Shown: positions 22,325 through 35,661, counted from the stretch's first letter. The stretch is DNA of 64,000 nt from Viola odorata (GCA_963691705.1 OY829537.1:42473514-42537513), one strand, 5' to 3'. A program made the numbers and translations. The notes: generated by a model from the letters alone, not told the origin.

Positions 22325-23020
22325 TGATAAGGGCTCAACTTCTATTTTGGATAGAAGGAGGACGAATTGTTGTTCTTGAGCTGGATCTAGTCCTCTAGTG
22401 AGAGGTTGGCAGCTTGGATGGATGAACGGATGAAGGTGCATTTAGTGTTCAAATGGAGTATGTGTTGCAGCGGAAATGGATGATGTTTAGAGGTGTTTAG
22501 ATGATGAACATAATAGGAACTTAACTAATTAGAAAACCCTCTTGATTAGCAAACCAAGCAACCTTTCTATAAACTAGTTAAGGATCTCTCTTTTCTGATT
22601 TATAAACAAAGCTCAAGAGCTTAATTACAAGAGATGAAAGATAAACAATGGTTTTCAGCCCTATTGGCTCCGGTTACCAAGAACCCTAAGTTACTCTAGA
22701 TTACCCTACTGTTTGGCCAAAGAGAATATCATCAAAATCAAAGGCAAGTGCTGAAATGAAAAGTTTGCACTTTAAATACTAAAAACCTAACAAAGGGTAA
22801 ATACCCTTACACCCTTAGACAAAGGGGCTTGGCCTTGGCAGCAATGAAGATGGGCTTGGAGGATGGGCTTCGGCAAAACAGAAGGGAGTCTTGGCCTAGA
22901 CAGTAGGTTCGGCCTAGACGGGGGTCTTGGCCTAGACCGAAGGTTTGCCCTAGACAGCAGTCTTGGCCTAGACGGAAGGCAAGACAAGAGAAACGAGCTG
23001 GAGCCTTTAAGCTCATAGCA
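22325..23020 (-). repeat. array LTR 3 (mosaic)
   Basis: Same mosaic state as LTR 2; no private change noticed. Confidence 0.9.
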
Positions 23021-24522
23021 TCCCATCCCCCTTTGAGGAGATTCGTCCTCGAATCTATAGGGTCTATCCCTCGAAAGGCCGAACGGGCCAAGGCATGCTC
23101 ACAGCTGGTGTCTACACACGGAACCCTCCAACGATAACTCTCGGTGAATATAGGCCAAGGTGGAGGCCTTCCTCGGGGAAGACGTGTAGGTGCGGACAAA
23201 AAACAACCAAGAACAATCAAGGATTGGCCACGACGGGGCAAGGAGGTGACTCGGGTCAGGTGCGAACTCCTAGTAGGGGCCGAGACCGTGAGGCTGCTTG
23301 GAGGCGGCTCAAATGGAAAGACAAGTGCACGACCAATCTGCCCAAAACGAAGGAGGAACGGGTCGACAAATCCATGCCTAGGCACCCTCGGAATGATGGA
23401 GAAGGCACTACCCAAGGGCTGACAAGTGAGCTGCAACGCAAGGCGATGTGCGGCTATCTCATGGAAATCCGAAGTGAACTCACAAACCCTACTTGTATTC
23501 CCTTCGCTCCCAAACTCCACATGAACATCCGAAACCAGTAGCTTCTCCTCACACGGAGTCAACTCAACCTCAATAAGTGATGACAATTCGGATGGAAACA
23601 ACTCCTCCTCAATTGGATCCAAAATATCATCAATAGAGTGCCAATCGGGAGGGCAAACACTAACCTCTTCGCATTGCCCAAGGTGCCCGGAGTCCCGTAG
23701 ATTTTCCAATATCAGCGTCATTGCGGCCATGGTTTCTGCCATGGATTGAGTGCTACGTTGCACTCGTGCTAGAATTGGAGCAATCTCTGAGTCGAAGGCT
23801 GAAGGTACTTGTGCATGGGACGACCCTAGGTTATGTGATGGGGTAAGGTGATAGGAAGGGTGCGGAGGAGCAACCCTCAAATGTGGAGGGGTATAGGAGG
23901 CAGTCACGGTGTCAAAGTCTCGGCTGGGAGGTGGCGGGGGCCAAGTGACATGGTGAGTAGGCTGATCATAGCAATACGGTGTGGCGTGCCTAGGAGGTGG
24001 CGGGGGGCAAGTGACATGGTGAGTAGGCTGCTCATAAAGATATGGCAGCGCGTGGCGAGGAGGTGCACTAGGAGACCTAAGGTCACGGGGTGATGGTGGC
24101 CCATATGGAACATACTCACATCCGTGTGGATAAAGGAGGTGATCAACCGGCGCCTCTATCACGCGTGATGAGCTACGGGCACCATATGGAGGTGGCGCCA
24201 CATAAGGTAAAGAGGGGCGGTGTGGGTGCTCCTCAATGTGGTCTGGCTGCTCATACTCATAAGATTGCCGTGAGGGCTCACGAAAATCACACTGTGGCTG
24301 ATACCTTTCGGAATAGGCGCTCCCATCATAAGAACCACACGGGTAGGCCACACTATCAACCATATACGGGCTGATACCATACGGTGTCTCATGCCCAACG
24401 AAAGAATGATGCCCATCATAACAAGGAGTGAAGTGGTCACTAGTAACCGTGGGTGCGGCACTAGAATAACAAGAATCCTCTTCCCAAGAAGACCCTTCAT
24501 CCTTTGAATAACAAGAAGACAT
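22807..24522 (-). CDS. array unit 3: Pro/Tyr/His-rich protein (571 aa)
   Basis: Full-length frame. Differs from unit 2 by Trp to Cys in the first THHVTW (base change near 24008, shared with units 6 and 7) and a private Pro to Ser in SELSSLIEVE (near 23583). Confidence 0.6.
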   Translation of the reverse strand: MSSCYSKDEGSSWEEDSCYSSAAPTVTSDHFTPCYDGHHSFVGHETPYGISPYMVDSVAYPCGSYDGSAYSERYQPQCDFREPSRQSYEYEQPDHIEEHPHRPSLPYVAPPPYGARSSSRVIEAPVDHLLYPHGCEYVPYGPPSPRDLRSPSAPPRHALPYLYEQPTHHVTCPPPPPRHATPYCYDQPTHHVTWPPPPPSRDFDTVTASYTPPHLRVAPPHPSYHLTPSHNLGSSHAQVPSAFDSEIAPILARVQRSTQSMAETMAAMTLILENLRDSGHLGQCEEVSVCPPDWHSIDDILDPIEEELFPSELSSLIEVELTPCEEKLLVSDVHVEFGSEGNTSRVCEFTSDFHEIAAHRLALQLTCQPLGSAFSIIPRVPRHGFVDPFLLRFGQIGRALVFPFEPPPSSLTVSAPTRSSHLTRVTSLPRRGQSLIVLGCFLSAPTRLPRGRPPPWPIFTESYRWRVPCVDTSCEHALARSAFRGIDPIDSRTNLLKGGWDAMSLKAPARFSCLAFRLGQDCCLGQTFGLGQDPRLGRTYCLGQDSLLFCRSPSSKPIFIAAKAKPLCLRV

Positions 24523-26537
24523 AGAAAAATAACCTACAAAAAGAAACAAACACAATTGATAGCTAATAAAAATGTTAGTCCCTCCCTCACGTGTTTGCAC
24601 TCGTGTTTATCACTCTAATAAGCTCACAATTCTCTCTCCAAGCCCCACTTGATAAGGGCTCAACTTCGATTTGGATAGAAGGAGGCCGAATTGTTGTTCT
24701 TGAGCTGGATCTAGTCCTCTTGTGAGAGGTTGGCAGCTTGGATGGATGAACGGATGAAGGTGCTTTTAGTGTTCAAATGGAGTATGTGTTGCAGCGGAAA
24801 TGGATGATGTTTAGAGGTGTTTAGATGATGAACATAATAGGAACTTAACTAATTAGAAAACCCTCTTGATTAGCAAACCAAGCAACCTTTCTATAAACTA
24901 GTTAAGGATCTCTCTTTTCTGATTTAAGAACAAAGCTCAAGAGCTTAATTACAAGAAGAGATATAAGATAAACAATGGTTTTCAGCCCTAATGGCACCGG
25001 TTACCAAGAACCCTAAGTTACACTAGTTTACTCTAAGAATTGGCCAAAGAGAAATCATCAAAATCAAAGGAAGTAATGACTCACAGAATCACTAAGGCAC
25101 AACGAAAAGCAATGAAAACTAGGGCTAGAAGGAAAGGTGAAGGAAATCCGAAATAGTGATCAAAGAAGAGAACTTGATTTTGATCACTAAATTGACTTAG
25201 AGTAGATATGTGTATGTGCGGAAACAAAGAAAGGAAAACACTAAGACCAGCTACTCAAGAAAAGACTCAAAGAAACAATAAGAGAAAATCACAATTGAAA
25301 TGAAAGACTCAAAACTGAAATTTCGGGTGAAAACTGCACACTAATTTTGAGTTGAGGAGAAGTATGGGAACAACACAGAATTAGCCGAAGACCAAAACAT
25401 AAGAGTTGTTCTACTCAGACTGAAGTTTCATCACACCAAATTTCAGAACAAACAGAGAACAGATGCTCACACAAACAGGAAAGCCGAAACTAGTCAAAAG
25501 GAAAAAAACAGAAAACGAAAATCTGAATTGGAAAACATCAATTGAAAACCGAAACTTGTGTTCATCCACTAAGACACTACACAATCAAAGTAATTCACTT
25601 CAAATGGACATACACAAGTAGCTCCTTGCTTGTGACTCCTTTGCTTTTCTTCTCTCTCCTTTTTTTTTTTTTTTGGAGAGAAGTGAGGAACTTGATCACT
25701 TTTTTATGTTTTTGATCAATTCTTTTAGTTCCCTTCTTTTAAATTCTGTTTTTAGCAAAGGGTGAAGAAGACTCACTTGTATGACAAGTATTTTCAAAGA
25801 AGAAGTGAAAGACAAGTAGTTTAGCTCTTGAAAATATTTTCACTAGATGCCAAAAAGTGTGATGTGGCAAGTGAAGATGATGTGTCACTAATTGAGTGGA
25901 TGACCTAGCAAGTGATGTGGCATGTGAGGTGGACGTGTATGACAAACATACAATGTGTAGAGATGCTAAATTAGGGCCGGCTAGGTTGGAGAGCAAGCTG
26001 AAATGCTTGGCTCACAATTGAGGAAAATACTAGGCTCACAATCAAGGTGATGTGGCCAGCTATGGTTGGACAAGCAATTTCGGCACTTAGCAAGAGAACA
26101 AATCAGTCCACATGGCTCTCAAGGCCACCATAGGAGGCTCCAATAACTTCAGAAGCAAATACACAATTAAGAAGAAGAAATTTCGTCCATTTTGATGCAC
26201 ACAAACACAAAAATTTGCAGCACTTGTGTTCTTCCAAAATTCAGCACACTAAAAGACAAAAATTTCTTCAAGAACACCAAATTTTTCAAATGAAGTGGGA
26301 ATGATTCCTATGGTAGAAAACAATGTTTTAACCATAGAAAACAAGAATCAAGGTGTTTGAACCGAAGAAACTCAAGAAAATGAAGTTTTAACCGAAGAGA
26401 GGAACGGTTATGAAAAACATAAAAATTTCAGCACAAAGGAAAGAAGTTCTACGGTAGAGAAGATGATTCTAACCGTAGAAATGAAGAGGAGAACAAGAAA
26501 AACCAATCTAGAGGACAGCTGAAGCTCCGCTACCACT
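24523..26537 (-). other. array unit 3 leader
   Basis: One base shorter than the other leaders because of a deletion near 25051 inside the LTR-derived fragment (AGAGAAATC where others have AGAGAATATC). Confidence 0.75.
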
Positions 26538-27233
26538 TGATAAGGGCTCAACTTCTATTTTGGATAGAAGGAGGACGAATTGTTGTTCTTGAGCTGGATC
26601 TAGTCCTCTAGTGAGAGGTTGGCAGCTTGGATGGATGAACGGATGAAGGTGCATTTAGTGTTCAAATGGAGTATGTGTTGCAGCGGAAATGGATGATGTT
26701 TAGAGGTGTTTAGATGATGAACATAATAGGAACTTAACTAATTAGAAAACCCTCTTGATTAGCAAACCAAGCAACCTTTCTATAAACTAGTTAAGGATCT
26801 CTCTTTTCTGATTTATAAACAAAGCTCAAGAGCTTAATTACAAGAGATGAAAGATAAACAATGGTTTTCAGCCCTATTGGCTCCGGTTACCAAGAACCCT
26901 AAGTTACTCTAGATTACCCTACTGTTTGGCCAAAGAGAATATCATCAAAATCAAAGGCAAGTGCTGAAATGAAAAGTTTGCACTTTAAATACTAAAAACC
27001 TAACAAAGGGTAAATACCCTTACACCCTTAGACAAAGGGGCTTGGCCTTGGCAGCAATGAAGATGGGCTTGGAGGATGGGCTTCGGCAAAACAGAAGGGA
27101 GTCTTGGCCTAGACAGTAGGTTCGGCCTAGACGGGGGTCTTGGCCTAGACCGAAGGTTTGCCCTAGACAGCAGTCTTGGCCTAGACGGAAGGCAAGACAA
27201 GAGAAACGAGCTGGAGCCTTTAAGCTCATAGCA
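26538..27233 (-). repeat. array LTR 4 (mosaic)
   Basis: Same mosaic state as LTR 2; no private change noticed. Confidence 0.9.
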
Positions 27234-28735
27234 TCCCATCCCCCTTTGAGGAGATTCGTCCTCGAATCTATAGGGTCTATCCCTCGAAAGGCCGAACGGG
27301 CCAAGGCATGCTCACAGCTGGTGTCTACACACGGAACCCTCCAACGATAACTCTCGGTGAATATAGGCCAAGGTGGAGGCCTTCCTCGGGGAAGACGTGT
27401 AGGTGCGGACAAAAAACAACCAAGAACAATCAAGGATTGGCCACGACGGGGCAAGGAGGTGACTCGGGTCAGGTGCGAACTCCTAGTAGGGGCCGAGACC
27501 GTGAGGCTGCTTGGAGGCGGCTCAAATGGAAAGACAAGTGCACGACCAATCTGCCCAAAACGAAGGAGGAACGGGTCGACAAATCCATGCCTAGGCACCC
27601 TCGGAATGATGGAGAAGGCACTACCCAAGGGCTGACAAGTGAGTTGCAACGCAAGGCGATGTGCGGCTATCTCATGGAAATCCGAAGTGAACTCACAAAC
27701 CCTACTTGTATTCCCTTCGCTCCCAAACTCCACATGAACATCCGAAACCAGTAGCTTCTCCTCACACGGAGTCAACTCAACCTCAATAAGTGATGGCAAT
27801 TCGGATGGAAACAACTCCTCCTCAATTGGATCCAAAATATCATCAATAGAGTGCCAATCGGGAGGGCAAACACTAACCTCTTCGCATTGCCCAAGGTGCC
27901 CGGAGTCCCGTAGATTTTCCAATATCAGCGTCATTGCGGCCATGGTTTCTGCCATGGATTGAGTGCTACGTTGCACTCGTGCTAGAATTGGAGCAATCTC
28001 TGAGTCGAAGGCTGAAGGTACTTGTGCATGGGACGACCCTAGGTTATGTGATGGGGTAAGGTGATAGGAAGGGTGCGGAGGAGCAACCCTCAAATGTGGA
28101 GGGGTATAGGAGGCAGTCACGGTGTCAAAGTCTCGGCTGGGAGGTGGCGGGGGCCAAGTGACATGGTGAGTAGGCTGATCATAGCAATACGGTGTGGCGT
28201 GCCTAGGAGGTGGCGGGGGCCAAGTGACATGGTGAGTAGGCTGCTCATAAAGATATGGCAGCGCGTGGCGAGGAGGTGCACTAGGAGACCTAAGGTCACG
28301 GGGTGATGGTGGCCCATATGGAACATACTCACATCCGTGTGGATAAAGGAGGTGATCAACCGGCGCCTCTATCACGCGTGATGAGCTACGGGCACCATAT
28401 GGAGGTGGCGCCACATAAGGTAAAGAGGGGCGGTGTGGGTGCTCCTCAATGTGGTCTGGCTGCTCATACTCATAAGATTGCCGTGAGGGCTCACGAAAAT
28501 CACACTGTGGCTGATACCTTTCGGAATAGGCGCTCCCATCATAAGAACCACACGGGTAGGCCACACTATCAACCATATACGGGCTGATACCATACGGTGT
28601 CTCATGCCCAACGAAAGAATGATGCCCATCATAACAAGGAGTGAAGTGGTCACTAGTAACCGTGGGTGCGGCACTAGAATAACAAGAATCCTCTTCCCAA
28701 GAAGACCCTTCATCCTTTGAATAACAAGAAGACAT
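27020..28735 (-). CDS. array unit 4: Pro/Tyr/His-rich protein (571 aa)
   Basis: Full-length frame with the same protein as unit 2. A silent marker, GAGTTGCAAC near 27643, is shared only with unit 5. Confidence 0.6.
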   Translation of the reverse strand: MSSCYSKDEGSSWEEDSCYSSAAPTVTSDHFTPCYDGHHSFVGHETPYGISPYMVDSVAYPCGSYDGSAYSERYQPQCDFREPSRQSYEYEQPDHIEEHPHRPSLPYVAPPPYGARSSSRVIEAPVDHLLYPHGCEYVPYGPPSPRDLRSPSAPPRHALPYLYEQPTHHVTWPPPPPRHATPYCYDQPTHHVTWPPPPPSRDFDTVTASYTPPHLRVAPPHPSYHLTPSHNLGSSHAQVPSAFDSEIAPILARVQRSTQSMAETMAAMTLILENLRDSGHLGQCEEVSVCPPDWHSIDDILDPIEEELFPSELPSLIEVELTPCEEKLLVSDVHVEFGSEGNTSRVCEFTSDFHEIAAHRLALQLTCQPLGSAFSIIPRVPRHGFVDPFLLRFGQIGRALVFPFEPPPSSLTVSAPTRSSHLTRVTSLPRRGQSLIVLGCFLSAPTRLPRGRPPPWPIFTESYRWRVPCVDTSCEHALARSAFRGIDPIDSRTNLLKGGWDAMSLKAPARFSCLAFRLGQDCCLGQTFGLGQDPRLGRTYCLGQDSLLFCRSPSSKPIFIAAKAKPLCLRV

Positions 28736-30751
28736 AGAAAAATAACCTACAAAAAGAAACAAACACAATTGATAGCTAATAAAAATGTTAGTCCCTCCCT
28801 CACGTGTTTGCACTCGTGTTTATCACTCTAATAAGCTCACAATTCTCTCTCCAAGCCCCACTTGATAAGGGCTCAACTTCGATTTGGATAGAAGGAGGCC
28901 GAATTGTTGTTCTTGAGCTGGATCTAGTCCTCTTGTGAGAGGTTGGCAGCTTGGATGGATGAACGGATGAAGGTGCTTTTAGTGTTCAAATGGAGTATGT
29001 GTTGCAGCGGAAATGGATGATGTTTAGAGGTGTTTAGATGATGAACATAATAGGAACTTAACTAATTAGAAAACCCTCTTGATTAGCAAACCAAGCAACC
29101 TTTCTATAAACTAGTTAAGGATCTCTCTTTTCTGATTTAAGAACAAAGCTCAAGAGCTTAATTACAAGAAGAGATATAAGATAAACAATGGTTTTCAGCC
29201 CTAATGGCACCGGTTACCAAGAACCCTAAGTTACACTAGTTTACTCTAAGAATTGGCCAAAGAGAATATCATCAAAATCAAAGGAAGTAATGACTCACAG
29301 AATCACTAAGGCACAACGAAAAGCAATGAAAACTAGGGCTAGAAGGAAAGGTGAAGGAAATCCGAAATAGTGATCAAAGAAGAGAACTTGATTTTGATCA
29401 CTAAATTGACTTAGAGTAGATATGTGTATGTGCGGAAACAAAGAAAGGAAAACACTAAGACCAGCTACTCAAGAAAAGACTCAAAGAAACAATAAGAGAA
29501 AATCACAATTGAAATGAAAGACTCAAAACTGAAATTTCGGGTGAAAACTGCACACTAATTTTGAGTTGAGGAGAAGTATGGGAACAACACAGAATTAGCC
29601 GAAGACCAAAACATAAGAGTTGTTCTACTCAGACTGAAGTTTCATCACACCAAATTTCAGAACAAACAGAGAACAGATGCTCACACAAACAGGAAAGCCG
29701 AAACTAGTCAAAAGGAAAAAAACAGAAAACGAAAATCTGAATTGGAAAACATCAATTGAAAACCGAAACTTGTGTTCATCCACTAAGACACTACACAATC
29801 AAAGTAATTCACTTCAAATGGACATACACAAGTAGCTCCTTGCTTGTGACTCCTTTGCTTTTCTTCTCTCTCCTTTTTTTTTTTTTTTGGAGAGAAGTGA
29901 GGAACTTGATCACTTTTTTATGTTTTTGATCAATTCTTTTAGTTCCCTTCTTTTAAATTCTGTTTTTAGCAAAGGGTGAAGAAGACTCACTTGTATGACA
30001 AGTATTTTCAAAGAAGAAGTGAAAGACAAGTAGTTTAGCTCTTGAAAATATTTTCACTAGATGCCAAAAAGTGTGATGTGGCAAGTGAAGATGATGTGTC
30101 ACTAATTGAGTGGATGACCTAGCAAGTGATGTGGCATGTGAGGTGGACGTGTATGACAAACATACAATGTGTAGAGATGCTAAATTAGGGCCGGCTAGGT
30201 TGGAGAGCAAGCTGAAATGCTTGGCTCACAATTGAGGAAAATACTAGGCTCACAATCAAGGTGATGTGGCCAGCTATGGTTGGACAAGCAATTTCGGCAC
30301 TTAGCAAGAGAACAAATCAGTCCACATGGCTCTCAAGGCCACCATAGGAGGCTCCAATAACTTCAGAAGCAAATACACAATTAAGAAGAAGAAATTTCGT
30401 CCATTTTGATGCACACAAACACAAAAATTTGCAGCACTTGTGTTCTTCCAAAATTCAGCACACTAAAAGACAAAAATTTCTTCAAGAACACCAAATTTTT
30501 CAAATGAAGTGGGAATGATTCCTATGGTAGAAAACAATGTTTTAACCATAGAAAACAAGAATCAAGGTGTTTGAACCGAAGAAACTCAAGAAAATGAAGT
30601 TTTAACCGAAGAGAGGAACGGTTATGAAAAACATAAAAATTTCAGCACAAAGGAAAGAAGTTCTACGGTAGAGAAGATGATTCTAACCGTAGAAATGAAG
30701 AGGAGAACAAGAAAAACCAATCTAGAGGACAGCTGAAGCTCCGCTACCACT
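28736..30751 (-). other. array unit 4 leader
   Basis: Carries the GAGTTGAGGAG and CCAATCTAG states of units 1 and 3; no private change noticed. Confidence 0.75.
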
Positions 30752-31447
30752 TGATAAGGGCTCAACTTCTATTTTGGATAGAAGGAGGACGAATTGTTGT
30801 TCTTGAGCTGGATCTAGTCCTCTAGTGAGAGGTTGGCAGCTTGGATGGATGAACGGATGAAGGTGCATTTAGTGTTCAAATGGAGTATGTGTTGCAGCGG
30901 AAATGGATGATGTTTAGAGGTGTTTAGATGATGAACATAATAGGAACTTAACTAATTAGAAAACCCTCTTGATTAGCAAACCAAGCAACCTTTCTATAAA
31001 CTAGTTAAGGATCTCTCTTTTCTGATTTATAAACAAAGCTCAAGAGCTTAATTACAAGAGATGAAAGATAAACAATGGTTTTCAGCCCTATTGGCTCCGG
31101 TTACCAAGAACCCTAAGTTACTCTAGATTACCCTACTGTTTGGCCAAAGAGAATATCATCAAAATCAAAGGCAAGTGCTGAAATGAAAAGTTTGCACTTT
31201 AAATACTAAAAACCTAACAAAGGGTAAATACCCTTACACCCTTAGACAAAGGGGCTTGGCCTTGGCAGCAATGAAGATGGGCTTGGAGGATGGGCTTCGG
31301 CAAAACAGAAGGGAGTCTTGGCCTAGACAGTAGGTTCGGCCTAGACGGGGGTCTTGGCCTAGACCGAAGGTTTGCCCTAGACAGCAGTCTTGGCCTAGAC
31401 GGAAGGCAAGACAAGAGAAACGAGCTGGAGCCTTTAAGCTCATAGCA
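30752..31447 (-). repeat. array LTR 5 (mosaic)
   Basis: Same mosaic state as LTR 2; no private change noticed. Confidence 0.9.
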
Positions 31448-32949
31448 TCCCATCCCCCTTTGAGGAGATTCGTCCTCGAATCTATAGGGTCTATCCCTCG
31501 AAAGGCCGAACGGGCCAAGGCATGCTCACAGCTGGTGTCTACACACGGAACCCTCCAACGATAACTCTCGGTGAATATAGGCCAAGGTGGAGGCCTTCCT
31601 CGGGGAAGACGTGTAGGTGCGGACAAAAAACAACCAAGAACAATCAAGGATTGGCCACGACGGGGCAAGGAGGTGACTCGGGTCAGGTGCGAACTCCTAG
31701 TAGGGGCCGAGACCGTGAGGCTGCTTGGAGGCGGCTCAAATGGAAAGACAAGTGCACGACCAATCTGCCCAAAACGAAGGAGGAACGGGTCGACAAATCC
31801 ATGCCTAGGCACCCTCGGAATGATGGAGAAGGCACTACCCAAGGGCTGACAAGTGAGTTGCAACGCAAGGCGATGTGCGGCTATCTCATGGAAATCCGAA
31901 GTGAACTCACAAACCCTACTTGTATTCCCTTCGCTCCCAAACTCCACATGAACATCCGAAACCAGTAGCTTCTCCTCACACGGAGTCAACTCAACCTCAA
32001 TAAGTGATGGCAATTCGGATGGAAACAACTCCTCCTCAATTGGATCCAAAATATCATCAATAGAGTGCCAATCGGGAGGGCAAACACTAACCTCTTCGCA
32101 TTGCCCAAGGTGCCCGGAGTCCCGTAGATTTTCCAATATCAGCGTCATTGCGGCCATGGTTTCTGCCATGGATTGAGTGCTACGTTGCACTCGTGCTAGA
32201 ATTGGAGCAATCTCTGAGTCGAAGGCTGAAGGTACTTGTGCATGGGACGACCCTAGGTTATGTGATGGGGTAAGGTGATAGGAAGGGTGCGGAGGAGCAA
32301 CCCTCAAATGTGGAGGGGTATAGGAGGCAGTCACGGTGTCAAAGTCTCGGCTGGGAGGTGGCGGGGGCCAAGTGACATGGTGAGTAGGCTGATCATAGCA
32401 ATACGGTGTGGCGTGCCTAGGAGGTGGCGGGGGCCAAGTGACATGGTGAGTAGGCTGCTCATAAAGATATGGCAGCGCGTGGCGAGGAGGTGCACTAGGA
32501 GACCTAAGGTCACGGGGTGATGGTGGCCCATATGGAACATACTCACATCCGTGTGGATAAAGGAGGTGATCAACCGGCGCCTCTATCACGCGTGATGAGC
32601 TACGGGCACCATATGGAGGTGGCGCCACATAAGGTAAAGAGGGGCGGTGTGGGTGCTCCTCAATGTGGTCTGGCTGCTCATACTCATAAGATTGCCGTGA
32701 GGGCTCACGAAAATCACACTGTGGCTGATACCTTTCGGAATAGGCGCTCCCATCATAAGAACCACACGGGTAGGCCACACTATCAACCATATACGGGCTG
32801 ATACCATACGGTGTCTCATGCCCAACGAAAGAATGATGCCCATCATAACAAGGAGTGAAGTGGTCACTAGTAACCGTGGGTGCGGCACTAGAATAACAAG
32901 AATCCTCTTCCCAAGAAGACCCTTCATCCTTTGAATAACAAGAAGACAT
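31234..32949 (-). CDS. array unit 5: Pro/Tyr/His-rich protein (571 aa)
   Basis: Full-length frame, same protein as units 2 and 4. It has the unit-4 marker GAGTTGCAAC near 31857, while its leader has markers of units 6 and 7. Confidence 0.6.
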   Translation of the reverse strand: MSSCYSKDEGSSWEEDSCYSSAAPTVTSDHFTPCYDGHHSFVGHETPYGISPYMVDSVAYPCGSYDGSAYSERYQPQCDFREPSRQSYEYEQPDHIEEHPHRPSLPYVAPPPYGARSSSRVIEAPVDHLLYPHGCEYVPYGPPSPRDLRSPSAPPRHALPYLYEQPTHHVTWPPPPPRHATPYCYDQPTHHVTWPPPPPSRDFDTVTASYTPPHLRVAPPHPSYHLTPSHNLGSSHAQVPSAFDSEIAPILARVQRSTQSMAETMAAMTLILENLRDSGHLGQCEEVSVCPPDWHSIDDILDPIEEELFPSELPSLIEVELTPCEEKLLVSDVHVEFGSEGNTSRVCEFTSDFHEIAAHRLALQLTCQPLGSAFSIIPRVPRHGFVDPFLLRFGQIGRALVFPFEPPPSSLTVSAPTRSSHLTRVTSLPRRGQSLIVLGCFLSAPTRLPRGRPPPWPIFTESYRWRVPCVDTSCEHALARSAFRGIDPIDSRTNLLKGGWDAMSLKAPARFSCLAFRLGQDCCLGQTFGLGQDPRLGRTYCLGQDSLLFCRSPSSKPIFIAAKAKPLCLRV

Positions 32950-34965
32950 AGAAAAATAACCTACAAAAAGAAACAAACACAATTGATAGCTAATAAAAAT
33001 GTTAGTCCCTCCCTCACGTGTTTGCACTCGTGTTTATCACTCTAATAAGCTCACAATTCTCTCTCCAAGCCCCACTTGATAAGGGCTCAACTTCGATTTG
33101 GATAGAAGGAGGCCGAATTGTTGTTCTTGAGCTGGATCTAGTCCTCTTGTGAGAGGTTGGCAGCTTGGATGGATGAACGGATGAAGGTGCTTTTAGTGTT
33201 CAAATGGAGTATGTGTTGCAGCGGAAATGGATGATGTTTAGAGGTGTTTAGATGATGAACATAATAGGAACTTAACTAATTAGAAAACCCTCTTGATTAG
33301 CAAACCAAGCAACCTTTCTATAAACTAGTTAAGGATCTCTCTTTTCTGATTTAAGAACAAAGCTCAAGAGCTTAATTACAAGAAGAGATATAAGATAAAC
33401 AATGGTTTTCAGCCCTAATGGCACCGGTTACCAAGAACCCTAAGTTACACTAGTTTACTCTAAGAATTGGCCAAAGAGAATATCATCAAAATCAAAGGAA
33501 GTAATGACTCACAGAATCACTAAGGCACAACGAAAAGCAATGAAAACTAGGGCTAGAAGGAAAGGTGAAGGAAATCCGAAATAGTGATCAAAGAAGAGAA
33601 CTTGATTTTGATCACTAAATTGACTTAGAGTAGATATGTGTATGTGCGGAAACAAAGAAAGGAAAACACTAAGACCAGCTACTCAAGAAAAGACTCAAAG
33701 AAACAATAAGAGAAAATCACAATTGAAATGAAAGACTCAAAACTGAAATTTCGGGTGAAAACTGCACACTAATTTTGAGTTGACGAGAAGTATGGGAACA
33801 ACACAGAATTAGCCGAAGACCAAAACATAAGAGTTGTTCTACTCAGACTGAAGTTTCATCACACCAAATTTCAGAACAAACAGAGAACAGATGCTCACAC
33901 AAACAGGAAAGCCGAAACTAGTCAAAAGGAAAAAAACAGAAAACGAAAATCTGAATTGGAAAACATCAATTGAAAACCGAAACTTGTGTTCATCCACTAA
34001 GACACTACACAATCAAAGTAATTCACTTCAAATGGACATACACAAGTAGCTCCTTGCTTGTGACTCCTTTGCTTTTCTTCTCTCTCCTTTTTTTTTTTTT
34101 TTGGAGAGAAGTGAGGAACTTGATCACTTTTTTATGTTTTTGATCAATTCTTTTAGTTCCCTTCTTTTAAATTCTGTTTTTAGCAAAGGGTGAAGAAGAC
34201 TCACTTGTATGACAAGTATTTTCAAAGAAGAAGTGAAAGACAAGTAGTTTAGCTCTTGAAAATATTTTCACTAGATGCCAAAAAGTGTGATGTGGCAAGT
34301 GAAGATGATGTGTCACTAATTGAGTGGATGACCTAGCAAGTGATGTGGCATGTGAGGTGGACGTGTATGACAAACATAAAATGTGTAGAGATGCTAAATT
34401 AGGGCCGGCTAGGTTGGAGAGCAAGCTGAAATGCTTGGCTCACAATTGAGGAAAATACTAGGCTCACAATCAAGGTGATGTGGCCAGCTATGGTTGGACA
34501 AGCAATTTCGGCACTTAGCAAGAGAACAAATCAGTCCACATGGCTCTCAAGGCCACCATAGGAGGCTCCAATAACTTCAGAAGCAAATACACAATTAAGA
34601 AGAAGAAATTTCGTCCATTTTGATGCACACAAACACAAAAATTTGCAGCACTTGTGTTCTTCCAAAATTCAGCACACTAAAAGACAAAAATTTCTTCAAG
34701 AACACCAAATTTTTCAAATGAAGTGGGAATGATTCCTATGGTAGAAAACAATGTTTTAACCATAGAAAACAAGAATCAAGGTGTTTGAACCGAAGAAACT
34801 CAAGAAAATGAAGTTTTAACCGAAGAGAGGAACGGTTATGAAAAACATAAAAATTTCAGCACAAAGGAAAGAAGTTCTACGGTAGAGAAGATGATTCTAA
34901 CCGTAGAAATGAAGAGGAGAACAAGAAAAACCAACCTAGAGGACAGCTGAAGCTCCGCTACCACT
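32950..34965 (-). other. array unit 5 leader
   Basis: GAGTTGACGAG near 33784 and CCAACCTAG near 34935 are shared with units 6 and 7; CATAAAATG near 34378 is shared with unit 6 only. Confidence 0.75.
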
Positions 34966-35661
34966 TGATAAGGGCTCAACTTCTATTTTGGATAGAAGGA
35001 GGACGAATTGTTGTTCTTGAGCTGGATCTAGTCCTCTAGTGAGAGGTTGGCAGCTTGGATGGATGAACGGATGAAGGTGCATTTAGTGTTCAAATGGAGT
35101 ATGTGTTGCAGCGGAAATGGATGATGTTTAGAGGTGTTTAGATGATGAACATAATAGGAACTTAACTAATTAGAAAACCCTCTTGATTAGCAAACCAAGC
35201 AACCTTTCTATAAACTAGTTAAGGATCTCTCTTTTCTGATTTATAAACAAAGCTCAAGAGCTTAATTACAAGAGATGAAAGATAAACAATGGTTTTCAGC
35301 CCTATTGGCTCCGGTTACCAAGAACCCTAAGTTACTCTAGATTACCCTACTGTTTGGCCAAAGAGAATATCATCAAAATCAAAGGCAAGTGCTGAAATGA
35401 AAAGTTTGCACTTTAAATACTAAAAACCTAACAAAGGGTAAATACCCTTACACCCTTAGACAAAGGGGCTTGGCCTTGGCAGCAATGAAGATGGGCTTGG
35501 AGGATAGGCTTCGGCAAAACAGAAGGGAGTCTTGGCCTAGACAGTAGGTTCGGCCTAGACGGGGGTCTTGGCCTAGACCGAAGGTTTGCCGTAGACAGCA
35601 GTCTTGGCCTAAACGGAAGGCAAGACAAGAGAAACGAGCTGGAGCCTTTAAGCTCATAGCA
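34966..35661 (-). repeat. array LTR 6 (mosaic)
   Basis: Mosaic as LTR 2, with GCCGTAGAC near 35591 (shared with LTR 7) and private GGATAGGCTT and CCTAAACGG changes near 35506 and 35612. Confidence 0.9.
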